NCBI RefSeq assembly: GCF_009739905.1 | Contig: NZ_CP034279.1 | Span: 806,001 to 870,000, forward strand | Length of the DNA: 64,000 bases | Direction of reading: 5' to 3' | DNA from: Streptomyces ficellus | Lineage (GTDB): Bacteria; Actinomycetota; Actinomycetes; Streptomycetales; Streptomycetaceae | Shown: piece by piece, positions 33,341 through 42,273 of the stretch | Layout of the letters: the number at the start of each line of letters is the position of its first letter | How positions within the stretch are numbered: the first letter of the stretch is position 1 | Translations under genes and position numbers: made by a program | Notes under the pieces: generated by a model | The model's input: only the letters and a program-made list of their open reading frames with translations | Databases searched by the model: none | Told to the model about the DNA's origin: nothing

Positions 33341-33411
33341 CGCGCGCGAGCGGTTCGGCCCCGTGCGTGGTCGTCGCCGCCCCACCGCCGGGATTGGTCC
33401 GGACCTTTGTC

Positions 33412-33441
33412 TTGCCGGGCGGTTCCGCGCGGCGTCAAGCT
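33412..33441 (+). promoter_or_regulatory. Promoter of the LysR gene (leaderless)
   Basis: TTGCCG (33412-33417), 18-nt spacer, CAAGCT (33436-33441); ATG at 33448 follows 6 nt later without a ribosome binding site. Confidence 0.4.
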
Positions 33442-33447
33442 GCCGTC

Positions 33448-34437
33448 ATGGAACTGGAGTTGCGTCACCTCAAGGCGATCAGGGCCATCGCCGACGCCGG
33501 CAGCCTCACCAAGGCCGCGACCGCTCTCGGCCTCGCCCAGCCGGCCCTCAGCGCGCAGCTGAAGAGGATCGAGCGCTCGCTGGGCGGGGCGCTGTTCGAG
33601 CGCGGGCGGCAGGGCGTACGGGCCACCGCGCTCGGCGCGCTGGTGCTGGACCGGGCCCGGGTTGTTCTGCCCGCGGTGCACGAACTCCAGGAGGAGGCGG
33701 TGCGGTTCGCCCGGTCGGGCGGGCCCGGCGCCGGACGCCGCCACGTACGCATCGGGGGGACGCACGGGCCGCTGCTGGGCGGGCTGGTCGACCGGATCGC
33801 GTCCACCGACCCGGGCGTCACGGTGGTGACGCGCACGTCGTGGTCGGAGCGCGAGATCGCGGCCGCTGCGGCCGAGGGCGGCCTCGACTACGCGCTGATC
33901 GGCACGTGCGGGGACAGCGCTCCTCCCGAGCCGGGGCGGTTGGTGTGGACGGAGGTGGCGCGCGACCCGGTGTTCGTGATGCTGGCCGCGGCCCATCCCC
34001 TCGCGACGGCGTACGAGGTGGGCCTCGGCGAGCTGGCCGCGGCGGCCTGGACGGACGTGCCCGGTGACGGGTGCTTCGCGGACTGCTTCGCCGCCGCGTG
34101 CCTGCGGGCCGGTTTCACCCCGGCGTCCGTGTACGAGACGGACACCGCGTCCTGTGTCCATCTGGTCCAGGTGGGCCGGGCCGTGGGCCTGTGCCGTGCC
34201 TCGTTCCCGGACACGCCGGGCATGGTGACCCGGCCGCTGGCGGGCACGCCCCTGGTGTGGCGTCACCTGCTGGGCTGGCACCCGGACGGGCCGGCCGCGG
34301 TGGGGGGCGCCTCGCGTGCTCGGCCAGCTGCGCGCGGCGCACCGGGCGGCGGTGGCCCGCAGCGGGAGCTACACCCGCTGGCTGGCGTCCCGGTCCGGCG
34401 CCGGGGCGGGCGCGGAGGAGGGCCCGGCGACGGGTGA
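33448..34437 (+). CDS. LysR family regulator with probable frameshift near the 3' end
   Basis: 329 aa as read. N-terminal LysR HTH: ELRHLKAIRAIADAGSLTKA, then ALGLAQPALSAQLKRIERSLG. The substrate-binding half follows (VRIGGTHGPLLGGLVDRI, RLVWTEVARDPVFVMLAAAHPL). After about residue 287 the frame becomes an Arg/Gly-rich string ending at 34437, while the +1 frame gives a natural tail (VLGQLRAAHRAAVARSGSYT) ending at a TAA at 34490-34492. A run of six G (34302-34307) sits at the join; removing one G restores a ~348-aa protein. Either a real frameshift or a sequencing error. Confidence 0.85.
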   Translation: MELELRHLKAIRAIADAGSLTKAATALGLAQPALSAQLKRIERSLGGALFERGRQGVRATALGALVLDRARVVLPAVHELQEEAVRFARSGGPGAGRRHVRIGGTHGPLLGGLVDRIASTDPGVTVVTRTSWSEREIAAAAAEGGLDYALIGTCGDSAPPEPGRLVWTEVARDPVFVMLAAAHPLATAYEVGLGELAAAAWTDVPGDGCFADCFAAACLRAGFTPASVYETDTASCVHLVQVGRAVGLCRASFPDTPGMVTRPLAGTPLVWRHLLGWHPDGPAAVGGASRARPAARGAPGGGGPQRELHPLAGVPVRRRGGRGGGPGDG

Positions 34438-34604
34438 GGGACCGGGCGCGGTGGCGGGCGGTCCGCACATCGGCGTGCGACGGCCGGCATAACGCCGTGC
34501 AGGGGGCCGACTGACATCTCCCCCACCAGGGCCGCCCCTCCCTACGGTTTCGGCACACCTCCCCATGCGACACCCCCCACCGCCAAAACCGAGGAGACTT
34601 ATTC

Positions 34605-36005
34605 ATGTTCCACCGACACGCCAGAGCCGCGTGTGTGGGCGCCGCCACCGTCGGCGCGCTGGTCCTGTCCGCGCTCCAGGGGACCGCGGCGGCATCCGCG
34701 GGTCCCGGGCCGTCGTCGCCGGTCGCACCGGCGGCACGTTCGGCCGCGGAGACCCTCGCCGTCTCCGCCGTCCAGCCGGAGGTCCTGCACGCCATGCGGC
34801 GGGACCTGGGCCTGACCGCCGCGCAGGCGCGCCTCCGGCTGGCGAACGAGGCGGAGGCGGGTGCCGTCGCGGCCGGCCTCCGGCAGCGGCTGGCCGGCTC
34901 GTACGCGGGCGCCTGGGTCGAGGGGCCCACGTCGTCCGAGCTGACCGTGGCCACCACCAGCGCCGCCGGCGCGGCCGCCGTCAGGGCAAGCGGCGCCCGG
35001 GCCGAGGTCGTGACGCACGACCTGGCCCGGCTCGACGCCACGAAGGCGGCCCTGGACCGCGCGGCACGCACCGCGGCCTCCCCCGGCGTACCCGTCTGGT
35101 ACGTCGACGTCCGCACCAACTCCGTGGTGGTCCGCGCCTGGGACCCGGGGGCGGCGCGGTCGCTGGTCGCCCGGCTGGGCGCGGCCGACCGGTCCCGGAC
35201 ACGGGTGCTGCCGACGGACGAGCAGCCGCGCCCGCTGTACGACATCAGGGGCGGAGACGCGTACTACATGGGCGGTTCCGGCCGGTGCTCGGTGGGCTTC
35301 GCCGTCACCCGGGGGACGCAGCAGGGGTTCGCGACGGCGGGTCACTGCGGCCGGGCCGGCACCACCACGACCGGGTACAACCGGGTCGCGCAGGGCTCCT
35401 TCCAGGCCTCGACGTTCCCGGGTCGGGACACGGCCTGGGTGGCGACGAACACCAACTGGACGGCCACGCCGTACGTGAAGGGTGCGGGCGGTGCGAACGT
35501 GCGGGTGGCCGGTTCGGTCCAGCAGCCGGTCGGCGCCTCCATCTGCCGCTCCGGGTCGACCACGGGCTGGCACTGCGGCACCATCCAGCAGCACAACACG
35601 AGCGTCACATATCCGGAGGGCACCATCTCCGGGGTGACGCGGACGACGGTGTGCGCCGAGCCGGGTGACTCCGGTGGCTCGTACATCTCGGGCAGCCAGG
35701 CCCAGGGCGTCACGTCGGGGGGTTCGGGCGACTGCCGCAGCGGCGGCACGACGTACCACCAGCCGATCAACCCGCTCCTACAGGCGTACGGGCTGACGCT
35801 GACGACGTCCACCGGCCCCGGGGACCCGGAGGACCCCGAGGACCCGGGTCCCGGCGAGCCGGGCGGCACCTGGGCGGCCGGAACCGTCTACCAGCCCGGT
35901 GCCCAGGTCACGTACGGCGGTGCGGCGTACCGCTGTCTGCAGGGCCACCAGGCGCAGGCCGGGTGGGAACCGCCGAACGTCCCGGCGCTCTGGCAGCGCG
36001 TCTGA
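34605..36005 (+). CDS. Streptogrisin C-like secreted serine protease (S1E) with chitin-binding domain
   Basis: 466 aa. Signal peptide (about 1-33), propeptide of the alpha-lytic protease type (about 45-210: AVQPEVLHAMRRDLGLTAAQA then repeats), mature protease starting near DIRGGDAYYMGG. Catalytic triad His247 (TAGHCG), Asp275 (GRDTAW), Ser356 (GDSGGS); three disulfide pairs likely. After a Pro/Glu-rich linker a C-terminal ~45-residue CBM5/12-type chitin-binding module (GTVYQPGAQVTYGGAAYRC ... LWQRV). This matches streptogrisin C architecture. GAGGAGACTT precedes the ATG. A strong terminator follows at 36045. Confidence 0.93.
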   Translation: MFHRHARAACVGAATVGALVLSALQGTAAASAGPGPSSPVAPAARSAAETLAVSAVQPEVLHAMRRDLGLTAAQARLRLANEAEAGAVAAGLRQRLAGSYAGAWVEGPTSSELTVATTSAAGAAAVRASGARAEVVTHDLARLDATKAALDRAARTAASPGVPVWYVDVRTNSVVVRAWDPGAARSLVARLGAADRSRTRVLPTDEQPRPLYDIRGGDAYYMGGSGRCSVGFAVTRGTQQGFATAGHCGRAGTTTTGYNRVAQGSFQASTFPGRDTAWVATNTNWTATPYVKGAGGANVRVAGSVQQPVGASICRSGSTTGWHCGTIQQHNTSVTYPEGTISGVTRTTVCAEPGDSGGSYISGSQAQGVTSGGSGDCRSGGTTYHQPINPLLQAYGLTLTTSTGPGDPEDPEDPGPGEPGGTWAAGTVYQPGAQVTYGGAAYRCLQGHQAQAGWEPPNVPALWQRV

Positions 36006-36044
36006 GGGTGCGCGCCGCGTCCGTCCGGGCGCCGGGCCGTGGGA

Positions 36045-36080
36045 GCGCGTGCCGTGACCGGTGGCGGTCACGGCACGCGC
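36045..36080. terminator. Strong bidirectional hairpin terminator
   Basis: A perfect 15-bp stem, GCGCGTGCCGTGACC paired with its complement, and a 6-nt loop (36060-36065), lies between the protease gene and the convergent small membrane gene that ends at 36102. Confidence 0.85.
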
Positions 36081-36101
36081 GTACGTTCCGGCCCGCCCCC
36101 C

Positions 36102-36446
36102 TCAACGCGGCTCCCGCCGCCGGTCGTTGCGGCGGTCCCGGCCCTCCCGGACGAGGGTGACCGCGACCGACGCCTTGTCGAGGAGCCAGATGGCACTGAG
36201 CGAGCAGAGGGCGAAGCAGAGGAGGAAGCCCACGACGGCCGTGACGACCAGGAGCGGCCCGCCGGCGGACGACGCGCCCCGGAACAGCGGCCCGGCCGCT
36301 CCTCCGGCCGCCCCGACCGCGGGAACCAGCAACGCCATCAGCAGCACGCGCCCCCTGCCCGGCGCGTCCTCGTCGTCGCGCGCCGGCGCATGGGGATCCT
36401 CGTGCGGCCCGTAAGGGGCGTGGTGGTCGTCCGGTCCTTCGCTCAC
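36102..36446 (-). CDS. Small two-helix membrane protein
   Basis: 114 aa from a GTG at 36446. Acidic/His-rich N-terminus (SEGPDDHHAPYGPHEDPHAP), then two hydrophobic segments (VLLMALLVPAVGAAGGAAG and PLLVVTAVVGFLLCFALCSL), a basic C-terminus. No family recognised. An ATG at 36518 in the same frame is a possible longer start but has no ribosome binding site. Confidence 0.6.
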   Translation of the reverse strand: MSEGPDDHHAPYGPHEDPHAPARDDEDAPGRGRVLLMALLVPAVGAAGGAAGPLFRGASSAGGPLLVVTAVVGFLLCFALCSLSAIWLLDKASVAVTLVREGRDRRNDRRREPR

Positions 36447-36585
36447 AATGATCCAGTGTGCGGTGTTCGCGCCCTTTCCGGTACTCGGGTCCAAGCTCTG
36501 GATTCGCTCAAGTGGCATGGCGGGCCGGTGCCGTCCGTGATGCGATGCGAACGATCATGAGCAGGGATACCGATCGGGGGGTGTG

Positions 36586-37119
36586 ATGGAGGTTCGTCCG
36601 ATCGCGGCGGTCGCCGCGGTGACACTGCTGGTGCTGGGCAGCACCGCGTCGGGTGCCGCAGCCGGGGGAAGGGCCCTGGAGGGCGCGGGTGCGGGGTCGC
36701 ACTACAGTCTGGGCTTCGAGACGTTCGTGGCGGGCAAGGGCTACTGGTTCAACTGCCCGCCGCTGACCAACGTCTCCTCGGTGCCCGTCGACGTGCTGGG
36801 GGCGGAGATCCTGGGTGCTCCGGCGCACTGGAGGACCGGCGAGGTCCGGGCGGTCGACTTCGGCGACGATCCCGTGGCGCTCGGGGCGGTCGACGCCACG
36901 TTCGATACCGAGCCCCTGATGCGGAACGACCGCTCGAAGAGCCCCGTCCGCATCGCGCCCGGCGAGCGCAGCACCGTGCACTACATGGTGCGTGTGGAGG
37001 CCCGGTCGGCGTCCGGTGCCGGTGCGGCGGAGGGGTGCCGCTTCACCTACCGCTCGGGTCACCGGGTGTACGTGGAGGAGCTGGGCGCGAACCTCTACCT
37101 CGGTCCGCCCCCGCGCTGA
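36586..37119 (+). CDS. Secreted protein of unknown function
   Basis: 177 aa. Signal peptide (MEVRPIAAVAAVTLLVLGST, cleavage after ASGAAA), mature part beta-rich with two cysteines (FNCPP and GCRFTY) likely to form a disulfide. No domain recognised. Start 36586 follows a GGGGGG. The 3' end overlaps the convergent FAD monooxygenase gene by 77 bp. Confidence 0.65.
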   Translation: MEVRPIAAVAAVTLLVLGSTASGAAAGGRALEGAGAGSHYSLGFETFVAGKGYWFNCPPLTNVSSVPVDVLGAEILGAPAHWRTGEVRAVDFGDDPVALGAVDATFDTEPLMRNDRSKSPVRIAPGERSTVHYMVRVEARSASGAGAAEGCRFTYRSGHRVYVEELGANLYLGPPPR

Positions 37120-38335
37120 CGCCCGCGACCGTGCTGACGCCCCCGACCGTGCGGGCGAGCCGGGGGCCCAGCCAGCGCTTGAGCCTGCGGAGCGCTTCGA
37201 GCCGGCCGGCCGCGCGGTCGATGCGGTAGTACAGCTGGGGCGGGACGTACGGCAGCAGCGGCGAGTGCCGCTGGCCGAGGAGGGCGAACATCTCCGCGGG
37301 GTCCAGGTTGATGTAGCGCGGCAGGTTCTCGTACCAGCGGGCGCTGAAGCGGGCGGCGCTCTGGGTGGGGACGAGGGCGGCGCGGCGCTCCCGCTCGTAG
37401 CGGGCGAGGGCCGGCTGGAGGTGGGGCATGTCGCGCTCGTGCAGGGCGCCGGCCAGGGCGATGGCGTCCTCCAGGGCGAGGGTGGTGCCCGCGCCGATGG
37501 AGTAGTGCGTGGTGTGCGCGGCGTCGCCGAGCAGGACGAGGTTGTCCCGGTACCAGGTCCGGTTGGTCACGGTGCGGAAGTTCAGCCATCGCGCGCCCCC
37601 GTCGGAACGGGCCCGCCCCATCAGGGGGTGGCCGTCCAGGGGCCCGGCGAACAGGTGCTGGAGCAGGGTCAGGGTGTCGTCGTGGTTCGCGCGGTCGAGG
37701 CCGAGGCCCTGCCAGGTGCCGGGTGAGCACTCGACGACGCAGGTGCTGTGGTTCTCCCCGTACCGGTAGCCGTAGGCCCAGATCCAGCCGTGCTCCGTCT
37801 CGACGAAGGCGAAGGTGAAGGCGTCGAAGACCTTGGTGGTGCCGAGCCAGATGTACTGGTTGCGCCCGACCGCGACGTCGGTGCCGAAGTGGTCGGCGTG
37901 ACGGTCGCGCAGTGCGCTGTTGGCCCCGTCGCCGGCGACGATCAGATCGGCCCCGGTGAGCGTGGTCGTCGCGGTGACCGGATGCCGGAACTCGACGCGC
38001 ACGCCCAGGGATTCGGCCCGTTCGGCGAGGATGCGGAGCAGGGTGCGGCGCCCGATGCCGAAACCCTCGTCGCCGTGGTGCAGGGTGGTGCGGTCCCGGA
38101 CGTGGGCCAGGCCGTCGCTCCAGCGGACCGACTGCTCGCCGATGGCCCGGGCGGACACCGGGTCGTGGCGCCGGAGCTGGTCGAGCAGGCCCGCCCAGTA
38201 GGTGACGCCCCAGCCGTACGTCGAACCAGCCGCGTCCCGCTCGTGGACGGTGATCTCGTGGGACGGGTCCCGCAGCTTCAGCAGGATCGAGAGGTACAGG
38301 CCGGCGGGCCCGCCGCCGACGCAGGCGACCTTCAC
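37043..38335 (-). CDS. FAD-dependent monooxygenase, salicylyl-CoA 5-hydroxylase-like
   Basis: 430 aa. Rossmann FAD site VKVACVGGGPAGLYLSILLK, then HEITVHERDAAGSTYGWGV, DLIVAGDGANSALRD and the DG/GD motif LVLLGDAAHTTHYSIGAGT. This is the group A aromatic hydroxylase fold; the KVACVGGGPAGLY start and TYGWGVxxW segment recall the salicylyl-CoA/2-aminobenzoyl-CoA class. GTG 38335 with GGGGAG 10 nt upstream. The C-terminal 30 residues are Pro/Gly/Arg-rich and overlap the convergent gene. Confidence 0.87.
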   Translation of the reverse strand: MKVACVGGGPAGLYLSILLKLRDPSHEITVHERDAAGSTYGWGVTYWAGLLDQLRRHDPVSARAIGEQSVRWSDGLAHVRDRTTLHHGDEGFGIGRRTLLRILAERAESLGVRVEFRHPVTATTTLTGADLIVAGDGANSALRDRHADHFGTDVAVGRNQYIWLGTTKVFDAFTFAFVETEHGWIWAYGYRYGENHSTCVVECSPGTWQGLGLDRANHDDTLTLLQHLFAGPLDGHPLMGRARSDGGARWLNFRTVTNRTWYRDNLVLLGDAAHTTHYSIGAGTTLALEDAIALAGALHERDMPHLQPALARYERERRAALVPTQSAARFSARWYENLPRYINLDPAEMFALLGQRHSPLLPYVPPQLYYRIDRAAGRLEALRRLKRWLGPRLARTVGGVSTVAGVSAGADRGRGSRPAPPRTPGDPSGR

Positions 38336-38478
38336 GCGCGCTCCCCTGGATGACACACCCTGGTCAATGGGACACGAAAGGTAGCACCTTACCGACCGGA
38401 CTGAGGGCATTTGGGCGGTTTGCACCGGCGCTGGCGGGGGAGGTCCTGAGTAGTGGGACTCTCCAGAACGGAGGCGTC

Positions 38479-38634
38479 ATGATCATCTTGGGCCTTATCC
38501 TGCTCATCATCGGTGCCATCGCGGGAATCAGCATCCTGTGGACCATCGGACTCATCCTGATCGTGATCGGGGCGGCCCTCTGGGTTCTGGGCGCGGTGGG
38601 ACACGCGGTCGGCGGACGGCGCCACTACTGGTGA
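38479..38634 (+). CDS. DUF6131-like tiny membrane protein
   Basis: 51 aa: two hydrophobic segments (IILGLILLIIGAIAGISILW and TIGLILIVIGAALWVLGAVG) and a short basic tail GGRRHYW. A perfect GGAGG lies before the ATG. This matches a conserved actinobacterial family of ~50-aa membrane proteins, function unknown. Confidence 0.8.
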   Translation: MIILGLILLIIGAIAGISILWTIGLILIVIGAALWVLGAVGHAVGGRRHYW

Positions 38635-38739
38635 GGCGCGCCGGAAGCCGCTCCCCGATCCTCAGGCACCGCCGCCCCGCGCCGGCGGTGCCGCCCGTGA
38701 CGTCCGCGTATCCGGCGCAGCCTATTCGCCGGTGCGCTG

Positions 38740-39279
38740 CTAGTCGCCGGTGCGGTCCGAGTCGGCGGCTTCCTCCAGTTGCTCGACGGCCCGCTTGCCG
38801 ACCACGGCGGCCGCCGCCAGCGCGGCGCCCAGGAACGCCGCCGGGACCATCCAGCGCTGGTCGAAGCGGTGGCGGGTGACATGGTCCAGGGAGTACCGGC
38901 CCGCCCCGGTGACACCGATGGCCGCGGCCGTGAAGCCGAGGAACGCCGGGTACTCGAAGCCGCCGGACTGGTTGAAGAACCCGGCCGGGGCGTGCACGGC
39001 GACCGCGCCCGCCATCGCGCCCGCCGCGGCGGCTCCCGCTGCGGGGGTGGCGAGCCCGAGCATCAGCAGCGCCCCGCCGCCCGCCTCGCCGAGACCGGCC
39101 GCGACGGCGTTCCGGCGGCCCGGCCGGTACCCCATCGACTCCATCGCCTTGGCCGTCCCCTCGAGACCACCGCCGCCGAACCAGCCGAACAGCTTCTGCG
39201 CCCCGTGGGCGACGAGCACCGCTCCGGTGCCGACGCGCAGCACGCACAGGCCGAGGTCGCGGCGGTTGATGGCGCTCAT
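38740..39279 (-). CDS. DoxX family membrane protein
   Basis: 179 aa. DoxX signature GLCVLRVGTGAVLVAHGAQKLFGWFGGGG in the first helix region, followed by GLGEAGGGALLMLGLATP and two further hydrophobic segments. Four-helix inner-membrane family linked in actinobacteria to redox/quinone metabolism. AGGGAGA lies before the ATG. C-terminus acidic and soluble. Confidence 0.88.
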   Translation of the reverse strand: MSAINRRDLGLCVLRVGTGAVLVAHGAQKLFGWFGGGGLEGTAKAMESMGYRPGRRNAVAAGLGEAGGGALLMLGLATPAAGAAAAGAMAGAVAVHAPAGFFNQSGGFEYPAFLGFTAAAIGVTGAGRYSLDHVTRHRFDQRWMVPAAFLGAALAAAAVVGKRAVEQLEEAADSDRTGD

Positions 39280-39430
39280 GGGGTCTCCCTGGCATGACGG
39301 CGACGGTTGCCTACCGTTCCACTGTCGCCCCCGGCGCCCCGGGGCAACCGTGGTGCTGCGCCGTACGGATGAGGGGGCGCCCGGAGCGGGGCGCGGAGCC
39401 GGTACCCGCCGCCCTGCCCGCCCGGGGGCG

Positions 39431-39916
39431 TCACATGTCACGCCCGGGGGCGGGCAGGGGCTCCACCTGGAGGAAGCGGCGCCTGCGCGGGCCCCGGTAC
39501 AGCAGGGCCTCCCAGCCCAGCCGGTCCAGGACCCGGGCGCACCGGCCCAGGGCGTCTTCCTCCTCGTGCGCCGCCCCGCCCCCCGGCGGGCCCAGCCACT
39601 CCACCCGCACCGTCCCCGGCTCCTCCTCCGGACCGACGCGGTAGCCCGTCGCCACGCGCCGCCCCTCCGCGTCGACGGCCGACGGAGCCGTCCCGGCCGC
39701 CTCCAGGGCCAGGGCGACCGCCCTGACCGGCCGGTTGCGCTCCCACACCGCGGGCACCGCCTCGGGGTCACCGCCCCCGGTGTTGGTCAGGCGCCGGATC
39801 TGCAGCAGCCCCTCGAACGCCACCCGCACCCCGGCCGCCCGGCGCTCCGCCGCCCCGGGGGTCACCGGCGGCGCGGGGCCGTCGCCCGTCGCGGCCTCGA
39901 ACGACTCGTCGGTCAC
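39431..39916 (-). CDS. Hypothetical protein coupled to the WGR gene
   Basis: 161 aa, GTG start overlapping the stop of the WGR-propeller gene by 4 bp (GTGA) and preceded by AGGAGG. Mixed alpha/beta with an Arg-rich end (LLYRGPRRRRFLQVEPLP). No domain recognised. Translational coupling suggests that it works with the WGR protein. Confidence 0.65.
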   Translation of the reverse strand: MTDESFEAATGDGPAPPVTPGAAERRAAGVRVAFEGLLQIRRLTNTGGGDPEAVPAVWERNRPVRAVALALEAAGTAPSAVDAEGRRVATGYRVGPEEEPGTVRVEWLGPPGGGAAHEEEDALGRCARVLDRLGWEALLYRGPRRRRFLQVEPLPAPGRDM

Positions 39917-41355
39917 CGCAGCCTCCTGATGTCACCCCGCACACGGTAGAAGCCTCCCGAGGCGGGGTGCAGCGCGTCCACCACGTACCGCGCGCCGGCC
40001 TCCCGTATCGCCCGCGGGAACTGGACGTTCCACGACCGGTCGTAACCGTCCGACAGCACGTGCACCCGCATCCGGCCGCCTTCCTGGACGCACTCCACGA
40101 CCACCGCGCCGGCGGGCGCGGCCGTCACCGTCGTCACCGAGGCGGCGGCGGTGGCCGGCGCGTACGTGGGCAGGGCGGCGGCCAGCTTCACGTCCCGGGC
40201 GACGGGCACCGTGCCCTGCTGGGCGGCCGCGATCGCCGCCTCGCTCGCGTCCACGCACACCAGGGAGCCGTCCGTGGTCACCAGGTACAGCCGCTCCTCG
40301 TGGTACTGCATCGACAGCGCCGAGCCGCCGCCCGTGCCGAGCTTCCACAGCCGCGTACCGTCCCGGTCGAAGCAATACACCGACGACGCGGAGTCGCCGG
40401 CGAACACGAACCGGCCGCCCGGCGAGGTGGCGCACGAGTACACCGCGCTGTCGCAGGCGTACGTCACCTCCAGCGCGCCGTCCCGCTTCGACAGCCGCTG
40501 CACCACCCGGTGCCCCGTGCCCGCGTACACCGCGTCGGCCTCCTGCCAGCCGAACAGCACCGCCCCCTTGGTGGGCGTGTGCCACAACTCGCCCCCACCG
40601 TCCGGGGCGTAGGCCGTCACGCCCCGGGTGTGGCCGTGGTAGACGGCCCGGTCGTCCGCGCGCACCATCCACGCGTGCTCGCCCCGGCCGCCGCGCGCCC
40701 ACTGGTGCTCGTCCTCGTGGTCGATGACGGTGAGCCGGCCGCCCCGGTCCGCGACGTTCAGCACGCCCTCGTGGATGTCCAGCCAGAAGATGTCCATGTC
40801 GGCCGTGATGTCGTACGCCGCGAACGGCAGTTTCGACGACAGGTCGTACACCCGGCCGTCGTCACAGCCCGCGTAGATCCAGAAGTCGTCCGCGACCAGG
40901 CACTTGACGCCGTCGGGCAGGCTGTACCGGGCGAGGACCTCACCGCCGTGGTCCAGCGTGTAGACGTCACCCGCCTGGTTGCCGACCCAGGCGCGCTCGC
41001 CGTCCACGTGGATGCCGAACGCCGCCGAGCCCGTACGGAACCGCCACAGCACCGGCGCGACCGACCGCGCGGTGGACGGCGCGGAGGAGACCTGACGCCG
41101 GGTGACCGCCCGCGGCGCGCGCCCGCCCGGCACCGCCGGCTCGTACCCCTTGCGCACCTTCTCGCCCACCTTCTTCGCCGCGGCCGCCTGTGCCTTCTGC
41201 GGCGTCGAGAACGTCGACGTCTGCGTCTGCCCGGCGGCGCCGATCCGTCCGTAGCGCACGGACACCACCATGCCCTGGACCGTCACCTCGTAGAACTTGT
41301 GCGCACCGCCGCCGTCCTGTGACAGCTCCAGATACGTCGTCGACGTCGTCGACAT
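39913..41355 (-). CDS. WGR domain-beta-propeller (PQQ-like) protein
   Basis: 480 aa. Residues ~8-75 form a WGR domain (KFYEVTVQGMVVSVRYGRIG, then FSTPQKAQAAAAKKVGEKV). WGR domains in PARPs and MolR-type regulators sense nucleic acid. After an Ala/Pro/Arg linker, residues ~105-480 form PQQ-like propeller blades (GERAWVGNQAGDVYTLD, DFWIYAGCDDGRVYDLSS, VFAGDSASSVYCFD, RLYLVTTDGSLVCVD). No signal peptide, so it acts inside the cell. Divergent from the methyltransferase; a 4-bp overlap links it to the downstream gene. Confidence 0.82.
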   Translation of the reverse strand: MSTTSTTYLELSQDGGGAHKFYEVTVQGMVVSVRYGRIGAAGQTQTSTFSTPQKAQAAAAKKVGEKVRKGYEPAVPGGRAPRAVTRRQVSSAPSTARSVAPVLWRFRTGSAAFGIHVDGERAWVGNQAGDVYTLDHGGEVLARYSLPDGVKCLVADDFWIYAGCDDGRVYDLSSKLPFAAYDITADMDIFWLDIHEGVLNVADRGGRLTVIDHEDEHQWARGGRGEHAWMVRADDRAVYHGHTRGVTAYAPDGGGELWHTPTKGAVLFGWQEADAVYAGTGHRVVQRLSKRDGALEVTYACDSAVYSCATSPGGRFVFAGDSASSVYCFDRDGTRLWKLGTGGGSALSMQYHEERLYLVTTDGSLVCVDASEAAIAAAQQGTVPVARDVKLAAALPTYAPATAAASVTTVTAAPAGAVVVECVQEGGRMRVHVLSDGYDRSWNVQFPRAIREAGARYVVDALHPASGGFYRVRGDIRRLR

Positions 41356-41456
41356 GGCAGACCCCTCCCCAGGACGGACCCCGCGGCCCGATCCGCGAGT
41401 CCCACTTCCCGAACCGTAGAAGGCACCACTGACAATCACCGCGCGCCGGGTGCCGG

Positions 41457-41484
41457 TTGGGGGCGCCGGGGCACCCTCTAGGGT
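41457..41484 (+). promoter_or_regulatory. Promoter of the methyltransferase gene (leaderless)
   Basis: TTGGGG (41457-41462), 16-nt spacer, TAGGGT (41479-41484) and an ATG 6 nt later at 41491. No ribosome binding site. Confidence 0.5.
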
Positions 41485-41490
41485 CGGGCC

Positions 41491-42138
41491 ATGACCGAAG
41501 CGGACTACGTACAAGACACCAGGCGGTCCTACGACGCCATCGCCACCGACTACGAGGCGTTCGCCGCGGGCGACCTCGACGCCAGGCCGATGGACCGGGC
41601 GATGCTCGCCGCGTTCGCGGACACCGTCCGGGACGCCGGTGGCGGGCGGGTCGCCGAGATCGGCTGCGGCACCGGCCGGATCACCGGACACCTGCACTCC
41701 CTCGGGCTGGACGTGTTCGGCATCGACCTGTCGCCCGGCATGCTGGAGGTCGCCCGCCGCGCGTACCCGCACCTGCGGTTCGACGAGGGCTCCATGACCG
41801 GCCTGGACCTCGCGGACGGCGCCCTCGGCGGTGTCGTCGCCTGGTACTCGCTCATCCACGTCGAACCCGGGCAGGTGCCGGATGTCCTGGACGGCTTCCA
41901 CCGGGTGCTGGCCCCCGGCGGGCACCTCCTGCTGGCCTTCCAGGTCGGCGACGAGCCGCTCCGCCTCACCGAGGCCTTCGGCCGCACCGTCGCGCTCGAC
42001 CTCCACCGCTGGTCCCCGGACCGGCTGGCCGGGCTGCTGACCGGGGCGGGGTTCACCGTGGAGGTGCGGATGCTGCGCGAGGCGCACCTGACGGAGAGGA
42101 CCCCACAGGCCTGCCTGCTGGCCCGCAAGCCGGCCTGA
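41491..42138 (+). CDS. SAM-dependent methyltransferase
   Basis: 215 aa. Class I methyltransferase: motif I VAEIGCGTGRITGHLHSLG, acidic residue in VFGIDLSPGMLEVARR, motif II/post-II GVVAWYSLIHVEP and APGGHLLLAF. Substrate unknown. Leaderless promoter as above. Divergent from the WGR gene. Confidence 0.9.
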   Translation: MTEADYVQDTRRSYDAIATDYEAFAAGDLDARPMDRAMLAAFADTVRDAGGGRVAEIGCGTGRITGHLHSLGLDVFGIDLSPGMLEVARRAYPHLRFDEGSMTGLDLADGALGGVVAWYSLIHVEPGQVPDVLDGFHRVLAPGGHLLLAFQVGDEPLRLTEAFGRTVALDLHRWSPDRLAGLLTGAGFTVEVRMLREAHLTERTPQACLLARKPA

Positions 42139-42273
42139 CGCGGCCGGGCAGCCACTCGGAGCAGTCCGGCGGGCGGGCGCGGCCGGGCGCGGAGACGATG
42201 GCGGGGACCGAGCCCGGTCTCCGGTGGGGTGCGGCACCACCGCGGCCGTGTGCCGACGAGCGGAGGGGGCAGC

